From Actinobacillus suis ATCC 33415 (lineage in GTDB: Bacteria > Pseudomonadota > Gammaproteobacteria > Enterobacterales > Pasteurellaceae), in contig NZ_CP009159.1 of NCBI RefSeq assembly GCF_000739435.1, positions 2,192,501 through 2,256,500 on the forward strand: a DNA stretch of 64,000 nucleotides. Reading direction: 5' to 3'. Below, in pieces: positions 19,952-29,534 of the stretch. Each line of letters opens with the position of its first letter. The first letter of the stretch is position 1. The position numbers and the translations under genes were made by a program. The notes beneath the pieces are model-generated. The model had not been told where the DNA came from. It did not search any database and was given only the letters and a program-made list of their open reading frames with translations.

Positions 19952-22759
19952 TTAGAATTTCATTTCGAATGAAACAACATAATTTCTACCCGGAGCCGCA
20001 TATCTTGCGTAATCTTTCACATTAGTGTGCTGGTGAATAGCGTTAAGCGAAGATTGACGTACGGATTCCCAAGTGGTGTAACGGTAATTCATCAGATTAT
20101 ATACACCAGCTCGTACCGTTGTATGTTTCCAAGGGGTGATATATCCCGTTAAGTCAAAGGTATGCCAAGAACGTGTTCTTTTCTTCGTGGCAGTTCGCTC
20201 ATAATTGGCAAAACCGACTTGTTCATTACCTCTTAACTCATCTGGATTTTTTCCACTGGAGTGTGTCATTGTTAGATTCACGCCCCATTTTTCATCTGGC
20301 TGATCGTACCCCACTCCTACAACATAGCGAGCAGGCTGAATGGTATCTAACAATGGAGAACGAATATTCATATACCCTTGATAGTTTTTCACCTCTTTTA
20401 CTCGCATTTTGCTATAAGCCAATGTTGTGTAAATGCCCTCAGGAATTTTATCAAATACCCCATTCCAATCTAGCTTACCAATAAGATTAATGCCGTCCAA
20501 TTTAATATCTTGCACATTAAAATAGTTAATCATTGATTGAGTTTGATGCATTCTTTCTGCTGGAGCAATTAACTGCTTATAGTCATTTTTGAAATAACTG
20601 ACTTCAACGACACCAAAATCACCTTTGAAAGTCGCAGCAACCTCTTGGTTTAAGGATTTTTCAGGAGATAACTTCTCTGTTTTTTGGTAAGCATCGCTGG
20701 AGCCTTTCATTGCACCATCATAACGTAAGCCAAATAGCTCTTGGAAACTTGGCACTCTAAAGCCAGATGATGCTCGATAAGAGAGCGATAGGAATGACGT
20801 TGGTTTTGCGACTATGCCAATATTCCACGCACTGTTTTTATAATCGCCTTGATTTGCCCAGCGATGAGTGCTACGGAATTTATGCTTATCGAAACGGTAA
20901 CCCAAACCAATATCCAAATACTTGGTTATGGCAAAATTATCTCTCAGAGCGATGTAGTGATTATGCCCTTTGATTTTACTTGTAGCACAATCAGCCCTAC
21001 CTGCAATAGTGCCACTATAATCACATTCATTTTTACTATAAATTGCCTGATCTTTTAGCTCATACACATAAGGATTATTGTAAGATCCATTTCGATAGCC
21101 AATGTCTCTAACAAGCCCCCAACTCCCTACAGAAAATTCACTCAAAATTTCGTGGCGTTTTAAGGTGGAATTGAAACGGTCTGAACCTAATAACATATTT
21201 AATTGATGTTTACCCAATCCCGTTTGTACGGTTTTATCTAACGAGAGCTGAATAGTGTCGTGTTTTTCTTCATAAGAACTTTGCTCATTTTTAGTAGAAG
21301 ACCAAAGTTTATCAAGAGTTGCACGGCAATTCTTATCTATGGTTGGATATTCCGAACAGTTGTTTTCTCTCAAGCGGGTAGATAAATTAATTTTTTGCTG
21401 ATCGAAACTCAAGGATAGTCTATCAATCAGACGATTTCCATCTTGATTAGTATAACGATATAAAGCACCTAAGCGATCACGAGTGTGCCACTCGTCAATA
21501 AAACGAGCTTTTGCCCAACGTAAACCTTTTGAGGATTTCACACCATCTTCCGTAAAGTAGTCAATAGCAACACCATCTAAAGCATTATCACGATATAATC
21601 CTTTAGCATTATTCATTGGATACCAATTTCTACCAGTTCTAAGTAAATCCGATGGTTGCCAATAAGCGGTATAGGTCATATCTCGGGTGTCGTAACGCTG
21701 TTTGCTATGTTCATAAGTACCAGCGACATAATGTTTCGGAGAGAATGTGTATCCCAATTTAACCAGCCAAGAATCAGATTTATATTTAAGCGGATCAGGT
21801 AAAGCTCTATATTCACCAGTGTAATCCTGAGCATTTAGACGCTCTGTAATATGTTTTTGGTTCTCATAAGCCTGTTTTTCCTCAGGAGTATATTCAGGGT
21901 AAGAACGGAAAGATGGCGTATCTTTTGTCACCCTAGCCATCTGTTTCGGCGTACAATCTAACGTTGGACATTCATCTTTAATCAAAAACCAGCCATAAGT
22001 ATGTTGATTATTCGTCGTCGCAGTATATCTATTTGAGGTATCAAGCTCGTTGGTTTCCACTCCTACTCGGGTGATATTCTGAGAACGACTCTCTGCATCT
22101 TTATGAGCTTTCGTTTCCTTACCATCACGGTGAGTGTAAATCACAAGAGCATCAAAGCCATTGTGAGTACCCGCAAAAGCAAGTGAGTTTAACCATTGTT
22201 GATTTTTGCTACTGTAGGCACTTTTGGTATCTAATCCCCAAGATTGCCCTGGCTTAATAATGTCGCTTACCTCTTTGGTACGGAATTGCACCGAACCGCC
22301 TAGTGAGCCACTACCAAACTCAGAAGAACTAGCCCCTTTACTAATTTGGATCGAACGCAGATTTTCGTATTCTATTTCATTAATGGCACCGCTTGAGGAA
22401 CGTGAATATTGGCTTACATAGGATTGAATCTGTGGCAAACCGTCTAATGCCAAGCCCACACGATTACGATCTACCCCGCGAATTGAGTAGCCTGTCGTTG
22501 CACCTCTCCCTTGTTCTACGACAGAAATACCGGGGTCGTAACGAGTCAGATCTCGTATTCCTAACACTTGCTCCTTACTAAGAGTATCTGGTGTTTTAAC
22601 TACTTTCCCTAAGCCTGTGACTTCGTTCTCTTTTTTATGTGCTTTCTTTTTGGTACCTGTGACATAAACATCATTTAATTGTACCGCTTGTTCTGCATAG
22701 CTTTGTACGGCAAATAGGCTAAGAAGAGCAAGGCTAATCAGATTTAATTTATTTTTCAT
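19952..22759 (-). CDS. tbpA: transferrin-binding protein A, TonB-dependent receptor
   Basis: 935 residues. Signal peptide 1-22 (AVQSYA/EQ), then a TonB-box-like VQLNDVYVTG and the plug domain (GRGATTGYSIRGVDRNRVGLALDG; GASSSEFGSGSLGGSVQFRT). A 22-strand barrel with large extracellular loops follows, including cysteine-containing loops (CPTLDCTP; CSEYPTIDKNC). It ends in the outer-membrane signature YVVSFEMKF with terminal F. It extracts iron from host transferrin with TbpB and imports it using TonB energy. It is the last gene of tonB-exbB-exbD-tbpB-tbpA. An uptake signal core lies at its start (22683-22691). Confidence 0.96.
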   Translation of the reverse strand: MKNKLNLISLALLSLFAVQSYAEQAVQLNDVYVTGTKKKAHKKENEVTGLGKVVKTPDTLSKEQVLGIRDLTRYDPGISVVEQGRGATTGYSIRGVDRNRVGLALDGLPQIQSYVSQYSRSSSGAINEIEYENLRSIQISKGASSSEFGSGSLGGSVQFRTKEVSDIIKPGQSWGLDTKSAYSSKNQQWLNSLAFAGTHNGFDALVIYTHRDGKETKAHKDAESRSQNITRVGVETNELDTSNRYTATTNNQHTYGWFLIKDECPTLDCTPKQMARVTKDTPSFRSYPEYTPEEKQAYENQKHITERLNAQDYTGEYRALPDPLKYKSDSWLVKLGYTFSPKHYVAGTYEHSKQRYDTRDMTYTAYWQPSDLLRTGRNWYPMNNAKGLYRDNALDGVAIDYFTEDGVKSSKGLRWAKARFIDEWHTRDRLGALYRYTNQDGNRLIDRLSLSFDQQKINLSTRLRENNCSEYPTIDKNCRATLDKLWSSTKNEQSSYEEKHDTIQLSLDKTVQTGLGKHQLNMLLGSDRFNSTLKRHEILSEFSVGSWGLVRDIGYRNGSYNNPYVYELKDQAIYSKNECDYSGTIAGRADCATSKIKGHNHYIALRDNFAITKYLDIGLGYRFDKHKFRSTHRWANQGDYKNSAWNIGIVAKPTSFLSLSYRASSGFRVPSFQELFGLRYDGAMKGSSDAYQKTEKLSPEKSLNQEVAATFKGDFGVVEVSYFKNDYKQLIAPAERMHQTQSMINYFNVQDIKLDGINLIGKLDWNGVFDKIPEGIYTTLAYSKMRVKEVKNYQGYMNIRSPLLDTIQPARYVVGVGYDQPDEKWGVNLTMTHSSGKNPDELRGNEQVGFANYERTATKKRTRSWHTFDLTGYITPWKHTTVRAGVYNLMNYRYTTWESVRQSSLNAIHQHTNVKDYARYAAPGRNYVVSFEMKF

Positions 22760-22772
22760 AGCAAATTCCTTA

Positions 22773-24563
22773 TTATTTTTCTATTTGTCGTTTTGCACCA
22801 AAGACAGCGCCAACACTGCCATTGTCTGATTTATGATGGAATTGTCCGCCAAGTTCTCCAGCGGTTGGACCATAGAAGCCACCATTGACTTTTATATCAC
22901 TAAATACCGCATTTCCGTGTTGGCTAGAGCCTGCATCTAAAGCAAAGCCACTATCAGAGGTTTTCGCACTGCCGATAAAGCCATTACCATTAATTGTCGC
23001 ATCTACGGTAAATACAGGATTTACACCGCCTTTATCAAATAACTTACCGTTTACTTTTTTATCACTAAAATTAACATCAAATTCAGTGCGATAGCCCGAT
23101 TCTCGATTATTATCTGCTTCCGCTATCCAGTTCGTCCCTTTAGATACGAGTGCATCCCAAGTTCCAACATACTTATAGTTACCTCCTGCGGGCATTTTAT
23201 CCGTTGCAGTACGTTCACCTTGTAGGAATAAACTATTATCTTTAACTTGTTGTTTGCCCTCTTTTTGCCACAATTGACCAAATTTCATATATTCCAGATT
23301 ACTACAGCAAGCTACGGCTACCATTGTTTTGCCGTTGATTTCAACCGTTTTACTATTTTTAAAATTGACACCTGCTAGATCTATTTTTTGTCCATCAATA
23401 ATTAAAACAGAGGCATCACCAAAATTGTTGAGTTCTTTAGCATTAAATTGGGTTAAATCAATTTTAGTTGCATCAATGATTCGTTCTGTGGTCGTCTCGC
23501 CGTTTTCACTTTTAGCTGCAAATACTGCAAAGAGAGATTTATTATTTGTGAAAAATTTCCCTGCCATTTCTTCAGCTTTAGGACCATAGAATCCCCCTTC
23601 AAGATAATTTGAATCAGTAAAGATCGGATCACCTGCTTTTTCTGCTTTGGCTTTTCCTCTAAAACGGTTGCCTGTTATATCAGCTTCAATGCTATAGCGT
23701 TTCGTTACTTCTTGCGCTTTATTTCTGTTGATATAACCATTACGATATAAACTACCTGTCAATTTTTTGTTATCAAAATCTACTGCAAATTCACTAGAAT
23801 GAGCTACCCCTTTAACTTCATTATCACCTAGTTTTTCACCAACTTTATGATCTCGATTGACATTATCCGAAATAGATGTAGCTGCAACATTTTTACCATT
23901 ACCAGCATCACTAAATCCACTTAACTCGTAGCTTGTTTTAACATCGCTGGTGAAATCCCAAGTACCTTTATAGGTAACTTTATTTCCTTTAGGGAGTTCT
24001 TTTGACGGGCTTGTCCCTAAATAGTAAATGTAACCATCGATCCCATTTTTAAAAATATAGGGTACACCATTCTTATTTTTTACTATTTCACTATAAGATT
24101 CATCGAAAACATAGCCTGAACGCACATATTGTAAATTTCGTTTTTTGTCCTCCTGTTTACCATCGTGAGAGTGATAAATTAAACCACTCGTTGTTTTATC
24201 GTTTAACTCTTTCAAGTGAGGAATTTCATCTATATTTTCATTCCAAATCGCCATAATTTGTGCTTCAGATAATTCATCAGTTGTATCAGGTGTTGCTTTT
24301 CGATTTCCTTCTTTATCAAATAAAGCTCTATTCCGGCGAGGTATCTTTGCCTCAACTCCCAAAGTAGGCTCCATCAACTTATCTAATTCTTCCTTTGTCT
24401 TTTTCTTCGTTTCCTCATCTTGATAAGAGGTTGTTGCTTTTTCTGCTTTTGCAGTTTGATTTGGCCGAACATCTTCTAAATCAAAACCTCCTTTTCCGCC
24501 AGAACAAGCGACAAGAAACAGCGAAGTAAACGCTAACGCATAGGGATTAAGTTTAAAATGCAT
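22773..24563 (-). CDS. tbpB: transferrin-binding protein B, surface lipoprotein
   Basis: 596 residues. The lipoprotein signal ends LFLVAC, with C20 as lipidation site, then a glycine-rich anchor SGGKGGFD. Two homologous lobes each have a handle and a barrel; the barrel repeats are visible as VDFDNKKLTGSLYRNGY and VNFSDKKVNGKLFDKGG, each followed by GGFYGP (GGFYGPKAEEMAG; GGFYGPTAGELGG). It selects iron-loaded transferrin and passes it to TbpA, 13 bases downstream in the same operon. It is a variable surface antigen in this group. Confidence 0.96.
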   Translation of the reverse strand: MHFKLNPYALAFTSLFLVACSGGKGGFDLEDVRPNQTAKAEKATTSYQDEETKKKTKEELDKLMEPTLGVEAKIPRRNRALFDKEGNRKATPDTTDELSEAQIMAIWNENIDEIPHLKELNDKTTSGLIYHSHDGKQEDKKRNLQYVRSGYVFDESYSEIVKNKNGVPYIFKNGIDGYIYYLGTSPSKELPKGNKVTYKGTWDFTSDVKTSYELSGFSDAGNGKNVAATSISDNVNRDHKVGEKLGDNEVKGVAHSSEFAVDFDNKKLTGSLYRNGYINRNKAQEVTKRYSIEADITGNRFRGKAKAEKAGDPIFTDSNYLEGGFYGPKAEEMAGKFFTNNKSLFAVFAAKSENGETTTERIIDATKIDLTQFNAKELNNFGDASVLIIDGQKIDLAGVNFKNSKTVEINGKTMVAVACCSNLEYMKFGQLWQKEGKQQVKDNSLFLQGERTATDKMPAGGNYKYVGTWDALVSKGTNWIAEADNNRESGYRTEFDVNFSDKKVNGKLFDKGGVNPVFTVDATINGNGFIGSAKTSDSGFALDAGSSQHGNAVFSDIKVNGGFYGPTAGELGGQFHHKSDNGSVGAVFGAKRQIEK

Positions 24564-24590
24564 ATTGCCTCCAATATAAAATTTCTGCTT

Positions 24591-25001
24591 TTATTTACTA
24601 GGTTGAGTCACAAAGCCTATTTTCGTTAGCCCGACGTTTTGAGCTAATTCAAGGACTTTCACGATATGTTGATATTCCACGGAAATATCCGCAGAAATAG
24701 CAATAACGGTATTTTTATTTTCCTGAAATTTTGTCAGAAAAGATTGTTTTAATTCTTCTTCATTCACTAGCTTCTCGCCTAAATAAATGCCCGTAGGATT
24801 AATCGCCACTCTGAAGATATCTTTTGGCTCATCTTTTTTCTCAATACTGGAGGTTGGTAATTCAAGTGGAATAGATTGGGTTAATATTGGCATTGTGATC
24901 ATAAAAACAATTAATAACACCAACATTACATCAACTAATGGCGTAACATTAATTTCTGACATTACCGAATTTTCATTTTTATCAAAACTTCCAAATGCCA
25001 T
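24591..25001 (-). CDS. exbD: ExbD, TonB energising complex
   Basis: 136 residues: one membrane segment (about 20-40) containing the essential aspartate in NVTPLVDVMLVLL, then a periplasmic domain. It forms the proton channel with ExbB. Its start overlaps the exbB stop by one base, which indicates translational coupling. It lies 27 bases before tbpB. Confidence 0.95.
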   Translation of the reverse strand: MAFGSFDKNENSVMSEINVTPLVDVMLVLLIVFMITMPILTQSIPLELPTSSIEKKDEPKDIFRVAINPTGIYLGEKLVNEEELKQSFLTKFQENKNTVIAISADISVEYQHIVKVLELAQNVGLTKIGFVTQPSK

Positions 25002-25669
25002 TATTTATTTTCTCCATAGTGATGTAATAAATAGATAAATAACTCGTTTGCGTAATGATCTAAATCTTGAGAAAGATTACGGTTAAGGCGAGCAATTAAG
25101 TTATAAGCAAGTACTGCCGGAATTGCGACAAATAGTCCCATTGCTGTTGCAACTAATGCTTCTCCTATAGGTGCAGATACAGTTGCGATACTGACTTGTC
25201 CTTGCTGACTGATGTCCATAAGTGCATTAAAAATTCCCCAGACCGTTCCAAATAACCCAATGAACGGTGCAACCGCACCAATAGAAGCAAGTGCAACTAA
25301 ACCACCATCATATTTACGAAGGGACTGTGTTATTGCATTTCGTAAATGTAAGGTTAAAAAATCTTTAAAAGGAAGTTGATGAGATAAATTATATTTCCCA
25401 TTTAATTGATAAAGTTCGCATTGTTTAAAAGTGGTTTGCAAAATTTCAGAAATATCAGACCGCTTATTTTGAGTGTATTTCTTTGCTTGATTCATATTTT
25501 CATCAGATTTAATAAGATTAAATGTTACCTGATTGTTTTTCTTTACTCCGATTATTTTAATTAATCTTATTAAAATAATACTCCAAGATAAAATACTCAT
25601 AAAAACTAATATGAAGAAAGATACCGAGAGTACAATATCTTGTTGTTTGATAAGTTCTGTTAAATTCAT
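25001..25669 (-). CDS. exbB: ExbB, TonB energising complex
   Basis: 222 residues with three membrane segments (about 14-36, 125-150 and 170-192). The conserved proton-channel region is visible (ASIGAVAPFIGLFGTVWGI and SAPIGEALVATAMGLFVAIPAVLAYN). It forms the pentameric scaffold for ExbD and couples proton flow to TonB. It starts 21 bases after tonB. Confidence 0.95.
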   Translation of the reverse strand: MNLTELIKQQDIVLSVSFFILVFMSILSWSIILIRLIKIIGVKKNNQVTFNLIKSDENMNQAKKYTQNKRSDISEILQTTFKQCELYQLNGKYNLSHQLPFKDFLTLHLRNAITQSLRKYDGGLVALASIGAVAPFIGLFGTVWGIFNALMDISQQGQVSIATVSAPIGEALVATAMGLFVAIPAVLAYNLIARLNRNLSQDLDHYANELFIYLLHHYGENK

Positions 25670-25690
25670 AAATTAATTTCCTCAAATAAT

Positions 25691-26431
25691 TTAGGCTGCT
25701 GCACCACATTTAAAATGAATATTGAAAGTTACACTGCCTACAATAGTATTCCCATTAATTTTTGCCGGTTGATACGTATGTCCTGTTGCCATTCTGCTAG
25801 CTTGGTTATCTAGGCGTTTGATGCCTGAAGAAGATAAAATTTCAACATTGATTGCTTTGCCGTTTGCTCCAATAGTAACTTTCAATTTCACACTACCGAC
25901 ATCATCAGATTCATCTGAAATATCAGAGCAACGCCCTCGCATTGCATTGCCATAACCAGCACCAAGGGAGGCATCGACTTTGGCATTTCCATAGGTTGAT
26001 TTGCTTCCATTTATACCATTTGGATTTCCTTGTTGGATCGGCTGCTGAGTACGACTGCTTTTGTTTGTTGGAGAAACATCTTTCTTTGTCTCATGTTTTT
26101 TCATGATCTTTTCAGGCGCTTTTTTTACTTCCTTTGAGGGAGGCTTTTTTTTAGGAACTGCTAATTTGGGGGCTAAGTTTGACTGAGTTACATCTTTTAC
26201 TGTAGTATTTAAAAATTCTTCAGGTGGTTCTGCTATTTTAGGTTTTAAGGGTGTATTTACCGTAAGGGACTCTTCAACACCTAAATTAACTTCTATCATG
26301 TGTAAATTTTTTAGTCCTCCAAAGAGAGCAAGATTTTTGTCCCAGGAAAATCGTGAGATTGAATATGCTACTCCTAGATGGATCAGACTTACAGCCAAGA
26401 TGATAAAAAAATGATAAAAACTTCTTTTCAT
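25691..26431 (-). CDS. tonB: TonB energy-transducing protein
   Basis: 246 residues. N-terminal membrane anchor (about 6-27), a lysine/proline-rich periplasmic spacer (PKKKPPSKEVKKAPEK region), and the C-terminal TonB domain (GSVKLKVTIGANGKAINVEIL ... GNTIVGSVTFNIHF). It transmits proton-motive force to TbpA and other receptors. It is the first gene of the five-gene transferrin operon, directly behind a near-consensus Fur box. Confidence 0.94.
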   Translation of the reverse strand: MKRSFYHFFIILAVSLIHLGVAYSISRFSWDKNLALFGGLKNLHMIEVNLGVEESLTVNTPLKPKIAEPPEEFLNTTVKDVTQSNLAPKLAVPKKKPPSKEVKKAPEKIMKKHETKKDVSPTNKSSRTQQPIQQGNPNGINGSKSTYGNAKVDASLGAGYGNAMRGRCSDISDESDDVGSVKLKVTIGANGKAINVEILSSSGIKRLDNQASRMATGHTYQPAKINGNTIVGSVTFNIHFKCGAAA

Positions 26432-26456
26432 ATCTCTATTTTTACTTGCATCTTAA

Positions 26457-26475
26457 GTTAATGAAAATCATTATC
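26457..26475 (-). promoter_or_regulatory. Fur box upstream of tonB-exbBD-tbpBA
   Basis: The plus-strand sequence GTTAATGAAAATCATTATC matches the 19-base Fur consensus GATAATGATAATCATTATC at 17 positions. It lies 26 bases before the tonB start codon, so the operon should be repressed by iron-loaded Fur. Confidence 0.85.
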
Positions 26476-26706
26476 GTTTATTTTAAATTGAAAATTGTAA
26501 GATTTGCAAATGTTTTTTGCTTTTTATGTAAATAATGTTTGTTCGGGCTAGATTTGAGGTATTGTGAGCTGTGTGATTAATGGCTATAGCGAAGAGTATC
26601 AGTTAGGTTAGTTAGGGTTTTATGATCTAATTACGTTAGCGTAAGATTCAATAAGCAGTCTGTTTTTGTAAAATTTCCACAAAAACAGATCGCTTGAGCG
26701 TATTTG

Positions 26707-27040
26707 TTATGTTAATCCAATAAAAAATGCTAATAAAATTGGCACGACTAAGTTGATGATAAAGCCAAAGCTGATGGCTAATGGCACAACTTGAATACTA
26801 CCTGACTTTTGGATAATCGGCAACGTTGCATCTAATGCGGTTGCGCCACCGAGTCCAACAGCGGTCGATGGAAAGTAGCGCATAAAAAATGGGATGGCAA
26901 ATAAACAGAAAATTTCACGAGACAGTTCGTTAAAAAATGCAATGCTGCCGTACATTGGTCCTCAGGCATCATAAACTAATACGCTTGAAAGAGAGTACCA
27001 ACCAAAGCCAGAGGCAAAGGTTTTAATTATCGACAAATCT
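26707..27040 (-). pseudogene. lysO: lysine exporter LysO remnant
   Basis: The C-terminal third of a LysO/YbjE-type membrane protein. The frame reads ASGFGWYSLSSVLVYDA, then a TGA stop at about 26961-26963, then GPMYGSIAFFNELSREIF and GGATALDATLPIIQKSG, ending in a membrane segment. These match the conserved end of LysO. The N-terminal two thirds are missing. A 3'-fragment with an internal stop cannot encode a working exporter. The downstream half could be translated from the ATG at 26955 but would hold only two or three membrane helices. Confidence 0.8.
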
Positions 27041-27097
27041 AATACACAAGCACAAACGTTGTCCCCCATACGAGCCATGTGGGGTTTACGCATTCCT

Positions 27098-27114
27098 CAG
27101 AGGCTCCGCCTCTG
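27098..27114 (-). terminator. hairpin after dlgD
   Basis: 7-bp perfect stem cagaggc/gcctctg with loop tcc, 8 bases beyond the dlgD stop. A second, weaker hairpin (ccccat/atgtgggg) follows. There is little T-tract, so termination is uncertain. Confidence 0.45.
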
Positions 27115-27121
27115 TCCTAAA

Positions 27122-28120
27122 TTATAGCGACTGTAATTTAGCCCATACGGTGTCATCTACCGGAATACCATTTGCTTTGTTATCCGCCAGAATTTGGGTA
27201 AATTCGTGGCCCGGTAAACGTACAGCCACTTCTGGGTCTGCACGCTCTGCGGTGCGAACGTAATCCATAATACGGTTAAGTTTTTCGTCTTTGGTTTTGC
27301 CGTCAATCAGTCTATCGACTTCAATTGCAATAAACACCTGGGAAACGCAGTATTCGTCATCTTTATCTTCGGTAACCGCAGCGGTGGATTCACCGTTAGA
27401 AAGCAGGGTTGCGATCATATCTAACACAATCGATAAGCCCGAACCTTTCCAGAAGCCCATTGGCATTAAGTGGCGGTTTTTCTCCACGGTTGCCGGATCA
27501 CGAGTTGGGTTACCGTCATCATCAAAACCCGCATCAACAAAGGTTTGGCGACCGGCTAAGCGGTGCACTTCGAGCATTCCGTAGGAGTACATTGAGCAAG
27601 ACATATCGACCATGGTAATTGGCGTAGTTGGCACTGCAACAATTAACGGGTTAGTTCCGATACGGTACTCTTTCTCCCCCCAAGGTGGCATAACGGCTAA
27701 AGCGTTTGTCCAACAGATACCGATATAGCCTTTTTCCGCTGCTTGCCAGCCGTAAGAACCACCACGCATCCAGTGGTTTGCATTACGCAACGCCACCGCA
27801 CCGATACCGTTTTGTGAAGCGAGTTCCATCGCTCTGTCCATCATTTTTTTCGCAGTGAGGTTACCGATGGCTTGATGAGCGTCCCATTGTTCGATTGCAC
27901 CCAATGAAAGCACTTTAGTCGGAACGGCTTCCGGTACAATATCACCGTTTTCCAACTGCTGAATAAAACGTGGGAAGCGGTTTACCCCGTGTGAATACGC
28001 ACCCGCCTGAGTGGTATCGGCAAATACGGTTGCACATTCTTCTGCAATTTCTTCACGTACGTTACGAGCCAATAAAACACGTTTAAATTCAGCTTTTAAA
28101 TCTTGATAAGAAACTCTCAT
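27122..28120 (-). CDS. dlgD: 2,3-diketo-L-gulonate reductase
   Basis: 332 residues, full length for the malate/L-lactate/diketogulonate dehydrogenase fold. It matches E. coli YiaK/DlgD: catalytic H44 in [13 protein letters not shown], the [13 protein letters not shown] loop, and [13 protein letters not shown] near the C-terminal part. It reduces 2,3-diketo-L-gulonate with NAD(P)H in ascorbate-derivative catabolism. Normally it stands with yiaLMNO and lyxK; here the permease genes are gone, lyxK is a pseudogene and the tbp operon lies between. The frame itself is intact. Confidence 0.92.
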   Translation of the reverse strand: MRVSYQDLKAEFKRVLLARNVREEIAEECATVFADTTQAGAYSHGVNRFPRFIQQLENGDIVPEAVPTKVLSLGAIEQWDAHQAIGNLTAKKMMDRAMELASQNGIGAVALRNANHWMRGGSYGWQAAEKGYIGICWTNALAVMPPWGEKEYRIGTNPLIVAVPTTPITMVDMSCSMYSYGMLEVHRLAGRQTFVDAGFDDDGNPTRDPATVEKNRHLMPMGFWKGSGLSIVLDMIATLLSNGESTAAVTEDKDDEYCVSQVFIAIEVDRLIDGKTKDEKLNRIMDYVRTAERADPEVAVRLPGHEFTQILADNKANGIPVDDTVWAKLQSL

Positions 28121-28349
28121 TGGACACCTCTAATTTATGTCGTTTCAAATAGTAAAATGGTGTTTCATAAGTTACGCTTCGCCACTAAGGAAGTCAATTA
28201 AATGAGAAAAATAAAAGTTCTTTATAATCAAGCAGTTATAAAATTTTTTGTCAATTTGTGACAGAGATCTCACTTTCCAAAGTCAATTTTTTGGGCTAAA
28301 TTAAGTACAAAGCAAACGTTTTCGCAATGACAAGTAAAAAGGATAAATA

Positions 28350-28892
28350 ATGAAAAAAGTATATGTAACTCATGGTTATACGGCGAATCCGAGCCGAAAT
28401 TGGTTTCCGTGGTTAAAACAAGCATTGGAAAAATTGGGGGTTGAGTGTGAGTGTTTGACAATGCCGGATGCCAATAACCCGAATCCGCAAGCGTGGTTGG
28501 AGCATCATAAAAATACGCTTAAATTAAATGAAGAGACGGTGTTGATCGGGCATAGTTTGGGTTGTATTGCGTTACTGAATTATCTGGCGGTAACGCAACA
28601 AAAAGTGAATACCGCAATTTTTGTTTCCGGCTTTTATGAAAAATTACCAACTTTGCCGGAGCTGGATACATTTGCAACTTTTTACGCAAATCAGACCGCT
28701 TGTTTGCCGACAAAATCTTATGTGATTTCTGCTTTAGATGATGAGATTGTGCCGCATTTATTCAGCGACAGATTGGCGCAATATTTACAAGCGGATTATA
28801 TTCGTTTGGCGCAGGGCGGGCATTTTATTGATCGAGACGGAATAACCGAATTACCGGTTTTATTAGAACTCTTAAAACAAATTTTGAAATAG
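28350..28892 (+). CDS. RBBP9/YdeN-type serine hydrolase
   Basis: 180 residues, a small alpha/beta hydrolase. The nucleophile elbow is GHSLGC (serine near residue 69), the N-terminal oxyanion region is VTHGYTANPSRNWFPWL, the aspartate is in SALDDEIVP, and the histidine is in AQGGHFIDRDG. The RBBP9/YdeN family has serine hydrolase activity of unclear physiological substrate. It stands alone on the plus strand between minus-strand units. Confidence 0.85.
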   Translation: MKKVYVTHGYTANPSRNWFPWLKQALEKLGVECECLTMPDANNPNPQAWLEHHKNTLKLNEETVLIGHSLGCIALLNYLAVTQQKVNTAIFVSGFYEKLPTLPELDTFATFYANQTACLPTKSYVISALDDEIVPHLFSDRLAQYLQADYIRLAQGGHFIDRDGITELPVLLELLKQILK

Positions 28893-28934
28893 GCACAAGC
28901 GGGCGGCTTGTGCCAAAGTGAGGAGAGTACGAAG

Positions 28935-29534
28935 TTAGGCACAGACTGAGAAGATTTTATGGTTTGTGTTTTCACTGTTAAGCACGGACAAGACCGCATT
29001 GGCTAATGCTTTACGGCTCATATAACTGCCGGGCAGTTCAGCCGCATTTTCAATTAAACGGAAGGTTTCGCCTTCCGTGGTATTTAGCCCGCACGGACGT
29101 AAAATCGTCCAGTTTAGCGAGCTTTCACGCAGTAAGTTTTCCGCCTGTGTTTTTTCTTGTAGCGCTTCACCCAACACTTGTTTTACCGGCTCAGGTAAAA
29201 ATGCCCATTGTTCACCGCAACCCATACTGGTAATAAAAATAAAACGAGCGGCAGGTGCATATTTCAGCATGGCACGAATAATATTGATATTGCCAGCAGC
29301 ATCGCTACGTACACCGTCTTTTTTGCCACCGATATAGCTGATCACCACTTTTGGCGAATATTGCTGCATCACAGCTTCACAAGCTTCTAAAGACATCACA
29401 TCGGCAACCGCTGTTTGGCGATCCGTAAAAAACGGATCTGCCGAAGGTTGGCGCAACACCGAGACGATTGGCTGATCAGCCGCCGCCAGTAATGCGCGTC
29501 CGGCTAGGCCGTTGGCTCCAAATAATAAAATCAT
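28935..29534 (-). CDS. chuY: NAD(P)-binding protein, ChuY-like anaerobilin reductase
   Basis: 199 residues, a short Rossmann-fold protein with the nucleotide-binding glycine motif LFGANGLAGR at residues 4-13 and a GCGEQW/K region typical of the biliverdin reductase-like NAD(P)H-binding family. E. coli O157 ChuY reduces anaerobilin, the product of ChuW. Its ATG overlaps the stop of hutW-hutX by one base (TAATG), which supports a joint pathway. The assignment rests on context plus fold; a generic oxidoreductase is the alternative. Confidence 0.75.
   Translation of the reverse strand: MILLFGANGLAGRALLAAADQPIVSVLRQPSADPFFTDRQTAVADVMSLEACEAVMQQYSPKVVISYIGGKKDGVRSDAAGNINIIRAMLKYAPAARFIFITSMGCGEQWAFLPEPVKQVLGEALQEKTQAENLLRESSLNWTILRPCGLNTTEGETFRLIENAAELPGSYMSRKALANAVLSVLNSENTNHKIFSVCA

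Noticed and set aside
26707..26955. Functional short LysO protein from the ATG at 26955
   Set aside because: It would contain only the last part of the exporter; the upstream sequence in the same frame still matches LysO, which shows truncation.
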